Source: Paenarthrobacter nitroguajacolicus (GTDB lineage Bacteria; Actinomycetota; Actinomycetes; Actinomycetales; Micrococcaceae). Taken from it: a stretch of 64,000 bases of DNA. Within the stretch, counting starts at the first letter, position 1, and the number at the start of each line of letters is the position of its first letter. Shown here in pieces: positions 26,319 to 35,262 of the stretch. Both the position numbers and the translations under genes were made by a program. The notes below the pieces were generated by a model. It did no database searches. It was not told the origin of the DNA and saw only the letters and a program-made list of their open reading frames with translations. The stretch is from the NCBI RefSeq assembly GCF_029952445.1, contig NZ_JAQPPK010000020.1, positions 1 through 64,000 on the forward strand. The letters are read 5' to 3'.

Positions 26319-27155
26319 TTGACCAACATCAGTTCGACGACCGACCCTCGCATCCGCATCGAGTCGGTCACCCACTTTTTCGAAGACCCCGATGGCAACC
26401 ACACTGAGGCGAGTAAGGCCGTCAACGATGTGTCCTTGTCGATAGCCCCCGGGGAGTTCGTGAGCATCATCGGGCCGAGTGGGTGCGGCAAGACCACACT
26501 GCTCAACCTGCTCGCTGGCTTCATCGAGCCCACCGAAGGTGGTCTCTTCATCGACGACACTAAGGTTTCCGGTGTTCAGTCCGACCGCGTGGCCTTCATG
26601 TTCGCGCGCGATAACCTGCTTCCTTGGCGGACAACTCTTGCGAATGTCATGTTTCCTCTCGAAGTAGGACGCACTGGGAGCCGTCTCAATTCCTCCGCTC
26701 GAAAAGATCGTGCGGAGAGCCTGCTTAGCCGCGTCGGCCTGGGCGGAGCCGAGCATAAATATCCGTCCGAGCTATCGCACGGAATGCGCCAGCGCGTTTC
26801 CCTCGCACGCACTCTCGCGGGCAACCGAGGCATCATCCTCATGGACGAGCCGTTTGGGGCCCTGGACGCCCAAACACGTGTGCAGGTCCAAGGCGAATTT
26901 GCCAAGATATGGGAGCAGGACCGCCCAACCGTCCTGATGGTGACACACGACCTCACCGAGGCGATCGCACTGTCAGACCGCATCGTCGTCATGACGCATC
27001 GCCCGGCCGCCATTAAGGCCATTTACGAAGTTGGCATCCCTCGGCCCCGCGACGTACTCGATCTACCCTCCCTCCCGGCGTTCCACGAGCTTTACGCAAA
27101 ACTCTGGGCGGATCTGCGCAATGAACTTGAACCCGAGAAGGAACTTTCCACATGA
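26319..27155 (+). CDS. ABC transporter ATP-binding protein, SsuB/TauB type
   Basis: The 278-residue ATPase has Walker A GPSGCGKTT (about 50-58), a signature variant LSHGMRQRVSLA (about 149-160) and Walker B IILMDEPFG (about 169-177), then the H-loop VTHDLTEA. I prefer the TTG at 26319 because AAAAGGAG sits five bases upstream; an ATG at 26268 has no ribosome site. It powers the importer and overlaps the permease gene as ATGA. Confidence 0.93.
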   Translation: MTNISSTTDPRIRIESVTHFFEDPDGNHTEASKAVNDVSLSIAPGEFVSIIGPSGCGKTTLLNLLAGFIEPTEGGLFIDDTKVSGVQSDRVAFMFARDNLLPWRTTLANVMFPLEVGRTGSRLNSSARKDRAESLLSRVGLGGAEHKYPSELSHGMRQRVSLARTLAGNRGIILMDEPFGALDAQTRVQVQGEFAKIWEQDRPTVLMVTHDLTEAIALSDRIVVMTHRPAAIKAIYEVGIPRPRDVLDLPSLPAFHELYAKLWADLRNELEPEKELST

Positions 27156-27991
27156 GCACCACCGAGATCATCGCCACCGTCTCTCCGAACATCGGCGTAA
27201 ACCGTGCGGCCCAGCGCAGGCGACGTCGGCGAATCCTGGTAACTGCGACCCAGGTCGGTGTCGTCGTCCTGGCCTTGGCAGCGTGGCAGGTGGGCGCCGA
27301 CGCCGGTCTCATCAACACCTTTTTCTTCTCCTCACCCGTGCAGATTTGGGACAAGCTCGTCCGCTGGGCCGTGGATGGAACGCTGCTTTCGAACACTCTC
27401 GTGAGCCTCTACGAGGCTTTCCTCGGATTCCTTATCTCGGTACTACTGGCCATCCCGATCGGTATGTTCCTTGCACGTTCCACATTTTGGGACGCCGTTA
27501 GTCGCCCGTTCATAGACATGGCGAACGCCACCCCACGCTTCGCCCTTGCGCCGCTGTTTGTGATCATGTTCGGGCTGGGGTCCATGATGAAGATCGCCCT
27601 GGTCTTCACTGTCGTCTTCTTTATCGTGCTCATTAACACCATCGCAGGAGTCAAAGCCGTCGAAGAGGACTTCGTAAGGCTGGGGCGCATCAGCGGGGCA
27701 ACCCGGGGGGCCCTTTTCATCAAAGTCATCATCCCGGCAGCGGGCGGTTACATCCTCGCAGGCCTACGACTCGCTGTCCCCTACGCTCTTGCCGGGGCTG
27801 TTGTTGGCGAGATGCTCTCAGGGTCATCCGGCCTCGGCTACCTTGTGGCGAATCAGTCTGGACTACTGATTCTCTCGGGCGTATATGCCGCAGTTCTGGT
27901 TCTGGCGCTGCTTGGCTGGGCCCTGAACTCCATGGTGAACTTCGCCGTGTCAAAGACACCGTGGGCACATTCATTGAAGAGTTCACGGTGA
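27152..27991 (+). CDS. ABC transporter permease, SsuC/TauC type
   Basis: The 279-residue protein has about six membrane segments and the EAA loop (GATRGALFIKVIIPAAGGYILAGLRLA, about 183-209) that contacts the ATPase. It matches the nitrate/sulfonate/taurine-type permeases. The start overlaps the ATPase stop by four bases. It is the last gene of the importer operon. Confidence 0.92.
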   Translation: MSTTEIIATVSPNIGVNRAAQRRRRRRILVTATQVGVVVLALAAWQVGADAGLINTFFFSSPVQIWDKLVRWAVDGTLLSNTLVSLYEAFLGFLISVLLAIPIGMFLARSTFWDAVSRPFIDMANATPRFALAPLFVIMFGLGSMMKIALVFTVVFFIVLINTIAGVKAVEEDFVRLGRISGATRGALFIKVIIPAAGGYILAGLRLAVPYALAGAVVGEMLSGSSGLGYLVANQSGLLILSGVYAAVLVLALLGWALNSMVNFAVSKTPWAHSLKSSR

Positions 27992-28243
27992 GCAAGTTCA
28001 CGAAGGGTCAAACTCTCTCGCTAGCCCATAGCATCGCGGGTACCGCATAGGGACGTGCTCGCAATCAGCATGGGGCTTCAATGAAGGAACCGCCTTTGTC
28101 AGCTGACCGGGAGAGACCTTCGTCCTTCTCATGGGCCAAGTGCCGCGTCGGGAACTCGGGTAGTGAATAGGCATGCGTCTCGGTGACCCTCGGCACAGCG
28201 ATCGGCTCACTCCGACTTCCAACCCAATCAAGGAATACCGAAT

Positions 28244-29131
28244 ATGACGAATTCATTTCACGGCTACGGAGCGGCACAGCGTGCTGCGCTGCGACAAGCA
28301 CTAAAGAAAGGCAACGTTGCGGCGCTGGGATGCGTCGACGCTCTGGGTGCACGAATTGCGGAAGACGCCGGGGCCCAGGCTGCATACATCAGTGGCGTGT
28401 CCCTCGCTGCGGCATGCGGTGTGCCTGACGTGGGGTTGCTCACCCAGACTGAAGTGGCCCAAATTGCTTCGCGTGTGGCTCGTGCCGTTGAGATCCCTGT
28501 ACTCGTCGATTGCGACACCGGATACGGGGGGATAGCGAACATCAAGCGAACTGTAGAGCTTTTCGAGGAGGGCGGGGTTGCAGGCATCCAAATCGAAGAC
28601 CAGACGTTTCCAAAGCGCAGCGGTGAACGGGAGGGCCGAACGCTTATCAGCATCGAAGAAATGCAGGCGATGATCCGGGCTGCAAAGGCAGCTCAGAAAG
28701 ACCCCAACTTCGTCATTATCGGACGCACCGACGCGATCGGTACCACCAGTTTTGAGGACGCACTCAAAAGAGCAAAGGCCTACGAGGAGGCGGGGGCTGA
28801 TGTTGTCTTTCCCGCGCTTCCACAAACACTTGACGAGCTCAAAGCCTTTGGGCGTGAAATCAAACACCTCATGGTGACTTCCTCTGAGAGTCGCATGACA
28901 CCGATCATGACCGTGAGGGAGTATGAGGCCATCGGAGTGGGTCTTACGGTATACCCGATGTCGCTCACGTTTGCCGCCGGAAGCGCAATGACGCGGATCG
29001 CAAAGGAAATCCTGGAAACTGGCACGAACGGTCCTTTCCTCGAACGAAGCGATTGGTCGTTCGAAGTGCTTGAGCACCATGCACGAATTCAGCCTTGGCT
29101 CGACTTCGAAGACGCAGCGCGCGGGCAATGA
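28244..29131 (+). CDS. Isocitrate lyase/PEP mutase superfamily protein with altered catalytic loop
   Basis: The 295-residue protein resembles PrpB and dimethylmalate lyases along its length (PVLVDCDTGYGG about 85-96, GIQIEDQTFPKRSG about 113-126, GRTDA about 163). The lyase loop KRCGH reads KRSGE, so the catalytic Cys and the His are replaced by Ser and Glu. It should still bind Mg2+ and an oxo-acid but may not carry out the standard lyase reaction. AAGGAAT precedes the ATG. It overlaps the following flavoprotein gene as ATGA. Confidence 0.88.
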   Translation: MTNSFHGYGAAQRAALRQALKKGNVAALGCVDALGARIAEDAGAQAAYISGVSLAAACGVPDVGLLTQTEVAQIASRVARAVEIPVLVDCDTGYGGIANIKRTVELFEEGGVAGIQIEDQTFPKRSGEREGRTLISIEEMQAMIRAAKAAQKDPNFVIIGRTDAIGTTSFEDALKRAKAYEEAGADVVFPALPQTLDELKAFGREIKHLMVTSSESRMTPIMTVREYEAIGVGLTVYPMSLTFAAGSAMTRIAKEILETGTNGPFLERSDWSFEVLEHHARIQPWLDFEDAARGQ

Positions 29132-30624
29132 AACCTACGATCGAAACCGACGTGCTCGTACTCGGCGCAGGTGCAGCCGGGTCTGCCGCCGCGTTGACCG
29201 CACGGGAGGCTGGGTGCGACGTCGTACTCCTTGAAGTATCTGAAGCAACACGGCACACACCGAACTTCCGAATGGCAGGGGCATGGGTGATGTCCTGCCC
29301 CGACATCCCGGCCGGCCTGGAGTATCTTCGCGCATGCTCAGGTGGACTGGTCGACGAGGACATGCTGCAGAGCTGGGCTGTGGAATCGCGCGCATTGTTT
29401 GAATGGCTGGAACGCTACGGCATTGAGATGCGGTTAAGCGAAGGCATACGTGGTCCCGAGCATCCGGAGTTTCCCGGCGCCGAAACTCTAGCGCTGCGTC
29501 GGGCCTGGACTTCCCTGCCCTCCCCGATCCAGGGACAGCCGGGCTGGTTCGCTCCTGAGCAGGCATGTTTGGGTGGGGAGGCGCTCTACCGCGGAATCAT
29601 CACCGCCGTCCTAAACAGTGGAGCGCAGCTCTTCTGGGACTCTCACGCAACGTCGCTCATCATCGACGAGGGTGCGGTGAGGGGAGCCCATACCTCGATT
29701 CAGGGTCACGAGTACGAGATCCATGCAAGAGGCGGAACCGTTATCGCCACTGGCGGTTTTGGCGGATCTTCCGAGCTAGTACGGCAGTTCATAGAGGTGC
29801 CGAGCACTGAGTTCTACGGCAATCCATTCAACGACGGCTCCGGGATGCGTCTCGGCATGTCAGCCGGGGCAGATCTCGTTCGCATGAACCGCCTCATAGG
29901 CCGCGGCGTAGGAGCCTTCGACGACGCTGAGAGTGGACTCCGGCTTGGTTTCATCCTTGACCTCAACGGTGGCGGGTACTTGATCGTCGACGGCAACGGC
30001 GACCGCTACATGAACGAGAGCAGACAAGCCAACCTAGCCCACGACGTACTATACGACATGATCGACTTCGACTCGACCAGCGGATCATACCCACGATCAC
30101 CGTCTTACTATCTCTTCGACAGCGCACGACTCAATGCAGGCCCGCTCACGTATCCAGATCGCGGAGTCTCCACGGTTGGACTGTACTCATGGAGTCACGA
30201 CAACCTCAAGGAGATCGCCTCCGGATGGATCGGGGTCGGTGATACCCCCTCCGAGGCCGCAGCGGCAGTGGGCGCGAACGCCGGACGCTTCGACGAGGCA
30301 GTAACAGGCTACAACCGTGCCTGTGATGCTGGCGCCGACAGATTCGGGCGGCCCGGGGAAACTCTCGTTCCCCTCCGCGCACCATTTTACTGTGTGCCTC
30401 TATTCGTGGGAGGCCCGCACACCACGGGGGGCCTCCGCCGTAACGGCCAAAGCCAGGTGCTGGCAGCCCTCGACGGTGCGCCTATCACAGGACTCTACTC
30501 GGCGGGCGAACTCGGACAAGCAATTGGCCTGCTATATCCCATCCAGGGCTGCTCACTGTCCGAGGCTTTCTGCTCCGGCATCGTAGCCGGTCGAAACGCT
30601 GCAAGGGAAGCCGGTTATCTGTAA
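29128..30624 (+). CDS. FAD-binding dehydrogenase, fumarate reductase/KstD/TcuA-like
   Basis: The 498-residue protein has the N-terminal FAD motif TDVLVLGAGAAGSAAALTA (about 6-24), the GGTVIATGGFGGSSELVRQF region (about 208-227) and the C-terminal FAD motif GLYSAGELGQAIGLLYPIQGCSLSEAF (about 460-486). It belongs to the FAD_binding_2 family, which includes fumarate reductase, 3-ketosteroid dehydrogenase and tricarballylate dehydrogenase. The start overlaps the upstream lyase-like gene, so both act together, perhaps on a dicarboxylic or keto intermediate. Confidence 0.88.
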   Translation: MKPTIETDVLVLGAGAAGSAAALTAREAGCDVVLLEVSEATRHTPNFRMAGAWVMSCPDIPAGLEYLRACSGGLVDEDMLQSWAVESRALFEWLERYGIEMRLSEGIRGPEHPEFPGAETLALRRAWTSLPSPIQGQPGWFAPEQACLGGEALYRGIITAVLNSGAQLFWDSHATSLIIDEGAVRGAHTSIQGHEYEIHARGGTVIATGGFGGSSELVRQFIEVPSTEFYGNPFNDGSGMRLGMSAGADLVRMNRLIGRGVGAFDDAESGLRLGFILDLNGGGYLIVDGNGDRYMNESRQANLAHDVLYDMIDFDSTSGSYPRSPSYYLFDSARLNAGPLTYPDRGVSTVGLYSWSHDNLKEIASGWIGVGDTPSEAAAAVGANAGRFDEAVTGYNRACDAGADRFGRPGETLVPLRAPFYCVPLFVGGPHTTGGLRRNGQSQVLAALDGAPITGLYSAGELGQAIGLLYPIQGCSLSEAFCSGIVAGRNAAREAGYL

Positions 30625-31149
30625 AGCCTCCTTGTTTGCTGACCGCTCCCGAAGGGAGCATTCTCTTTGGGCATTGAGTGGTCTGTCCTCACCAGCCTCC
30701 TCCCCAAGCTGGAGGAAGAGGTAGACGTCTCCGGCCCGTCAGGGGAAGCACCGTCCGTCGAGTGGAAACTACGTAGGAGGGGGCTCCACAACTGGGTTCG
30801 CGCCGCCATCCCTGAGAGATACAGAGCGATTCCGGCTGGACAGTTTCCTCCCACGGCGGAGCGAGGCCATCTGGGATAGAGGAGAACCGGCTCAGACCGC
30901 TGTGCAGAGATTTCATATTTCGGCCGTTCAGCTCCCTTAGTTCTCAGGAAGCGTGAGTCGTTGCTTCGTATCCCAGGACAAGGTAGTCCCTGCCTAACGC
31001 TAACCACCCGGAGCTATGGTGGATGTAGCTGTCTCAATTGTGGGCCCTGCCGTCGCGGCGAAATACCTGTCGTGCTGCCGGCAAGTCCAGTCAATGTCAC
31101 ACGGCCTCCGGCCGACAGTGGCCCGTCAGCCCAGAAAGAAGCGCTACCA
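30625..31149. other. Intergenic region between catabolic cluster and hydrolase
   Basis: Apart from the terminator at its start, no gene is supported. A 70-codon rightward frame at 30667-30879 has no recognisable domain. The upstream extension of the hydrolase frame (30961-31149) is Cys/Pro-rich and looks non-coding. Confidence 0.4.
30645..30668 (+). terminator. Probable rho-independent terminator
   Basis: GCTCCC (30645-30650) pairs with GGGAGC (30654-30659) around a GAA loop, followed by attctcttt. It lies 20 bases after the flavoprotein stop and would end the rightward operon. Confidence 0.55.
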
Positions 31150-32082
31150 ATGGAAACCATTACGTTCAGGAATAAGCACGTAGATGTTGCTGCAGACATT
31201 CACTTCCCGCCCAACTTTGACGCAGCTCAGAAGTACCCCACCATCGTTAGCGCGCACCCCGTGGGAAGTTGCAAGGAGCAAACCTCTGGTTCTGTCTACG
31301 GCAAGGCCCTAGCAGAGGCTGGTTTCGTCGTGCTTGCCTTTGACGCTTCATTTCAGGCCGGTAGTGCCGGTGAACCCCGGCAACTCGAGGATGCCGGCTG
31401 GCGTGTCGAGGACTTCCGGTGCGCGGTCGACTACCTCGTAACTCTTGACTGCGTAGACGAGAACCGCATCGGCGTGTTTGGCATGTGTGCGGGTGGTGGC
31501 TACACCTGGGCGGCCGCAATGACCGAAAGGCGTTTTAAAGCCGTGGCAACCGTGACTGGTGTCAACCTAGGGCGTCTTCTGAGAGAGGGAGACAAGTCTC
31601 CGGACGCGGCAATCAAGACGTTGGAGGCCATCGGAGAACAGCGCACGGCGGAGGCACGAGGAGCAGAACAGCGACTTGATAGTTCTATCCCGCCATCGGT
31701 CGAGAAGGCCAAGGAAATGGGCCTCGTCCCACCACTCCATATAGATGTTGCCGAGGCGACTGAGTACTACAAAACGCCCCGTGGTGCCCACCCTCACGGA
31801 ACAAATCTCTGGTCCTTCTCCTCAATGGCTCCCACCGTTGGGTTCGATGCAGTTCACTTAGCAGACAAGTTGTTGACCCAACCCTTGCTGCTGGTTGTTG
31901 GCAACAAACCTGGCGAATTCGGCGCCTACAGGGATGCACACACACTGTTCGACATGGCAGCCTCAAAGGACAAGGAAGTCGTCATCATTCCTGACGTTTC
32001 TCATTACGACCTGTACGACAAACCGGAAGCTGTTCAGCCTGCCCTCGACGCACTTATACCGTTCTATAGCAAGCGCCTTTAG
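31150..32082 (+). CDS. Alpha/beta hydrolase with cysteine nucleophile (YcjY/dienelactone hydrolase-like)
   Basis: The 310-residue alpha/beta hydrolase has the nucleophile elbow GMCAGGGY (about 117-124), where Cys replaces the common Ser as in dienelactone hydrolases, AHPVGSCKEQTSG near 34-46 and a C-terminal DVSHYDLYDKPE with the catalytic His. It is about half identical by eye to the gene at 34182. The ATG at 31150 lies in a weak ribosome site context. Esters or lactones are likely substrates. Confidence 0.85.
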   Translation: METITFRNKHVDVAADIHFPPNFDAAQKYPTIVSAHPVGSCKEQTSGSVYGKALAEAGFVVLAFDASFQAGSAGEPRQLEDAGWRVEDFRCAVDYLVTLDCVDENRIGVFGMCAGGGYTWAAAMTERRFKAVATVTGVNLGRLLREGDKSPDAAIKTLEAIGEQRTAEARGAEQRLDSSIPPSVEKAKEMGLVPPLHIDVAEATEYYKTPRGAHPHGTNLWSFSSMAPTVGFDAVHLADKLLTQPLLLVVGNKPGEFGAYRDAHTLFDMAASKDKEVVIIPDVSHYDLYDKPEAVQPALDALIPFYSKRL

Positions 32083-32202
32083 TCCCATGGTTTGTGCGCG
32101 GTTGCAGACCGGCGAGCACAAAATGGGGAGTCTTCGAAATGGAGTGCACCTACCCGCTTTTTGGCCCCATCGGCTTGTATTTCAGGCCGTTTGTCCCAAT
32201 AC

Positions 32203-32691
32203 CTACAGTTCGGCCGTTGGAGGAGGGCTGACAAGCAATAGAAATCGGTTGTGGAATTCCGTTCCCGTGGGGGCGCTCCAAGTGACTAGCTGTTGATTTG
32301 GGTCCGTCGCGCAAGTCAATGTATCCCACTCCAGCACCAGGTCGCCTACACGCGGGTGTCGAAAGCGCTTGACTCCGCTGTTCCGTACAGCCACTAAATG
32401 CTCCTTCCACCAGCGCTGGAAGTCCTCGTCCATATGGGCAAGTTCATCCACCAACTCTGCCAAGCGTGGATCCTTCGGATTGCGCGCAGCTTCCCTGTGT
32501 AACTGCGCTACGCACAGTCGACCGGTTGCCTCCCAGTCGGGGGTAGAGGGATCGGACCGCCGGGTCTATAAACAGCTGTCGCACGTAGTTGCATTTGGTA
32601 TGTCTACGTCGTGCGGCTGAATTTCCTTGCGGCGAGCTTTCAAGAAGTCGCCCAACTGATTCAGATGCACGTCGCACCAAGTTTGATTCAT
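32203..32691 (-). pseudogene. Decayed MmyB-type XRE regulator
   Basis: From the ATG at 32691 the frame gives LGDFLKARRKEIQPHDV, the N-terminus of MmyB-type regulators, but the helix-turn-helix expected next is missing. Sequence resumes in another frame with YVRQLFIDPAVRSLYP, then shifts again at the G-run 32539-32543 and continues as ELVDELAHMDEDFQRWWKEH and the ligand-binding domain to the stop at 32203. An internal deletion and a frameshift mean it can no longer encode a DNA-binding protein. Compare the intact relative at 35263. Confidence 0.8.
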
Positions 32692-33050
32692 GACCAAAAC
32701 TCATATTCTCCGTGCCCAAGGAACAACATATCCACGGGCAAGCTCGTTCTATTAAAAAGATGTGACAGTGATACCACTACCTAACTAAGGTCGAGGTCAG
32801 CCGAGTGGCGCCGCTTCTTGCCTTATCCATCGCTCCAATGGTCGAGGGAGGAAGACTGACCTCGCTAGATCTAGAAATGTTGCGCATGTCATCTGGATGA
32901 GGGTACAAACGACTGTGCAAGGGATTTAGCGCCCGATACGACTTCCCAGGGGCACTCTACCCGCCATGCTCCTCTGCGGAAGGTACGATGTGACGCTGTC
33001 GCTCAGCTGTTGTCTGTGCATAGTTAATTCCTCGGTGTGATTGCCAGTGT
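32692..33050. other. Intergenic scar region between two broken regulators
   Basis: No gene is supported. It contains CCTAACTAAGG (32779-32789), whose first nine bases recur at 33389-33397 before the MarR-like gene. It may hold the lost 3' part of the MarR gene or an old insertion junction. Confidence 0.35.
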
Positions 33051-33377
33051 CTACACGCGTCGATCGGCTTCGTCGCTGCCGCGAACGACTAGGCCCCGCT
33101 TGACGAGTCCACCGATCAAACCAGTGACCGTGGACCGTTTTACGTCCAACTCCCTGGCCAAGTGTGCCGGGGTGATGCCTGGCGTCTCACTTACTGCGAG
33201 AAGGGCTGCGAAGCGACCGCCAGAAAGCTCGCGTCCAACGAGCATCTCGTTGTAGCTTTCATCTACCCGGCGCGAGGTCGCCAAAAATCCCATGGCGAAC
33301 TCAGCTCTACTACTGCCGTCGATTTGGCGCAATAACAGCCGCTGACGAGTACCTAGAATCTCATACATTGGCACCAT
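33051..33377 (-). CDS. MarR-family regulator, cut short
   Basis: The 108-residue protein has the MarR winged-helix core (SGGRFAALLAVSETPGITPAHLARELDVKRSTVTGLIGGLVKRGLV) but stops directly after DEADRRV, within the wing. MarR proteins are normally 140-170 residues and need the C-terminal helices to dimerise. The stop suggests truncation by mutation or insertion. It may still bind DNA weakly. An AT-rich promoter (CCTAACTAAATAATC) lies just upstream. Confidence 0.65.
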   Translation of the reverse strand: MVPMYEILGTRQRLLLRQIDGSSRAEFAMGFLATSRRVDESYNEMLVGRELSGGRFAALLAVSETPGITPAHLARELDVKRSTVTGLIGGLVKRGLVVRGSDEADRRV

Positions 33378-33468
33378 ATTATAAGGCGCCTAACTAAATA
33401 ATCTGGGTTATGGTCCGGCTTCCCGGGTGGTTACTGCGTGAAGCCGGACCATAAGGGACAAGCAGCCC

Positions 33469-34098
33469 TTACCAGTTGGGGCGGTCGCCCTCAGTCCCTG
33501 GCTTGTTTACACCAAGGCTCTCCCGCTGGTGCTTCTCAGGGCGAGTGACTATTTCAGTAACGAGCGCGGCGACGCTCTTACGAGAGACCGTCGTACCCTT
33601 GAACGGCTCGTCGCGCTGGGTTAGCTCATAATCGACCTCATCTGCGTCAGACAGCCAGGCTGGTCGCAGCACGGTGTAAGCCAATGATGAGGTCTCAATG
33701 ACATCAGATGCGGCAGCATACGTGTCAAGCGTGGACGCCCCTATGGTGGCGCGGTTCCAGCGGCCGAACTCCCCCGGAACCTCGTTGTGGATGCCCAGAG
33801 CGGTTACAAAGACCAACCGCTGGACGCCTTCGGCTTTCATGACATCGACAATTGCCCTGGCCTGCTCGTCGATGTTGCCGGAGAGATTCGCATACACGAC
33901 GTCCTGCCCTCTAACAGCCTTGGCAAGCACCGAGCGATCGGTCGTGTCGCCCTCAATCACTGTTGCGCCTGGAGGCACTACCCCAAGGCGACTCTTCTTG
34001 CGGGCGAACAGGGTTAGCGTGGCGCCCTGCTCATCGAGCATTTTGATAGCCCAGGAAGCTATCTGCCCGGATGCACCGAGCACAAGGACTTTTGTCAT
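33469..34098 (-). CDS. NAD(P)-binding oxidoreductase, atypical SDR (NmrA-like)
   Basis: The 209-residue protein begins with the Rossmann motif VLVLGASGQIASWAIK (about 4-19) and has the atypical-SDR pattern VIEGDTTD near 47-54 and VLRPAWLSD near 149. Members are NAD(P)H-binding reductases or redox sensors. GAAAGG precedes the ATG. It is downstream of and codirectional with the hydrolase at 34182, 83 bp apart, so the two may be cotranscribed. Confidence 0.85.
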   Translation of the reverse strand: MTKVLVLGASGQIASWAIKMLDEQGATLTLFARKKSRLGVVPPGATVIEGDTTDRSVLAKAVRGQDVVYANLSGNIDEQARAIVDVMKAEGVQRLVFVTALGIHNEVPGEFGRWNRATIGASTLDTYAAASDVIETSSLAYTVLRPAWLSDADEVDYELTQRDEPFKGTTVSRKSVAALVTEIVTRPEKHQRESLGVNKPGTEGDRPNW

Positions 34099-34181
34099 GA
34101 AGTTTCCTTTCAGGATGATTTGGCGGGATGCCAGCTTTGCCCCGACCCGACCCGGCAGTGCGGGCGGCGACCCGCTGCGCT

Positions 34182-35120
34182 TTAGAGGTTCTCGGTAAAG
34201 AACGGTGTCAATTTGCTCATAGCCTGAGCCACCGGTTCGTCCTTGTCGTAGAGATCATAGTGCGACCATCCCTTGACCACCGTAAGTTCCTTCTTCGTCG
34301 ACCGGGCCCGGCGCACGATCTCGTAGCCGTCGCGGTACGCACCGAAACCGCCCTGGATGTCGCCCACGACTACGAGGAGTGGCTGGGTCAGCAGTTCCTC
34401 GGCCAGGTGGAAAGCGTCCCAACCGTAAGCGGTCCCCATGTGCGAGCGGAGGGTCTTGTTAAGGCCGTTAGGCTTCGCGCCGCGAGTGGTCTTGTAATAT
34501 TCGGTCGCGCCGAGGATATCAACGTCGGTGATTCCGAGCTCTTTCGCCTGTTCGGTGGATTCCGGCAAGCCACCGTCAACCTGCCAGTCGGCGCCCTGGG
34601 CTTCGGCGGTGCGCTGTGCTGCAATCTCCTCGAGTTTCGCGATCACCGCTTCCGCGGAGCCCTCGGTCTCGCGCAGCACGCGGCCGTAGTTCGCCCCAGT
34701 GATCGTTGCGATTGCCTTATACCGGCGTTCAGTCATAGCGGCGTTGATCGCGTATCCGCCCCCGCCGCATATTCCGATCAAACCGATGCGCCCGGCGTCG
34801 ACATACGAGAGAGTAACGAGATAGTCAGCGACGTGGCGGAAGTCTTCCACACGCAGGGACGGGTCTTCGGTGAAGCGCGGCTCACCTCCGGACTCGCCTT
34901 GGAAACTCGCATCGAAAGCCAGGGCCACGAAGCCCTGCTCAGCCAGCTGCGCGGAATAGACCTCACCCGAGGTCTGCTCCTTGCATGAACCAATCGGGTG
35001 AGCTACGACAATGGCCGGGTACTGCTTGGACTCATCAAAGTTCGGCGGGTAATAGATGTCCGCCGCAATCTCCCAATACATGTCGCGGTTCTTGAACGTA
35101 ACGTGCTCGACATTCGACAC
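34182..35120 (-). CDS. Alpha/beta hydrolase with cysteine nucleophile, paralogue of 31150
   Basis: The 312-residue protein has the nucleophile elbow GICGGGGY (about 118-125), AHPIGSCKEQTSG near 40-52 and the C-terminal GWSHYDLYDKDE containing the catalytic His. It closely parallels the gene at 31150. The start is GTG at 35120 after AAGGAG. A dienelactone hydrolase-like or YcjY-like hydrolase is the best description; the substrate is unknown. Confidence 0.85.
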   Translation of the reverse strand: MSNVEHVTFKNRDMYWEIAADIYYPPNFDESKQYPAIVVAHPIGSCKEQTSGEVYSAQLAEQGFVALAFDASFQGESGGEPRFTEDPSLRVEDFRHVADYLVTLSYVDAGRIGLIGICGGGGYAINAAMTERRYKAIATITGANYGRVLRETEGSAEAVIAKLEEIAAQRTAEAQGADWQVDGGLPESTEQAKELGITDVDILGATEYYKTTRGAKPNGLNKTLRSHMGTAYGWDAFHLAEELLTQPLLVVVGDIQGGFGAYRDGYEIVRRARSTKKELTVVKGWSHYDLYDKDEPVAQAMSKLTPFFTENL

Positions 35121-35262
35121 GAAGCACTCCTTCTAAATCAGCTAGTTGGTTCTGACCGGAGTTAGGAACCGGCCCTGCCCTCGTCGTTATCGTCGAGTTC
35201 GGCAATACTTCAAGGCTAGGAAGCCTTTCCCGATTGAGGCAGATGCCACTGGCCCACCCCAG

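Noticed and set aside
30667..30879. 70-codon rightward frame after the flavoprotein terminator
   Set aside because: No recognisable domain and no ribosome site.
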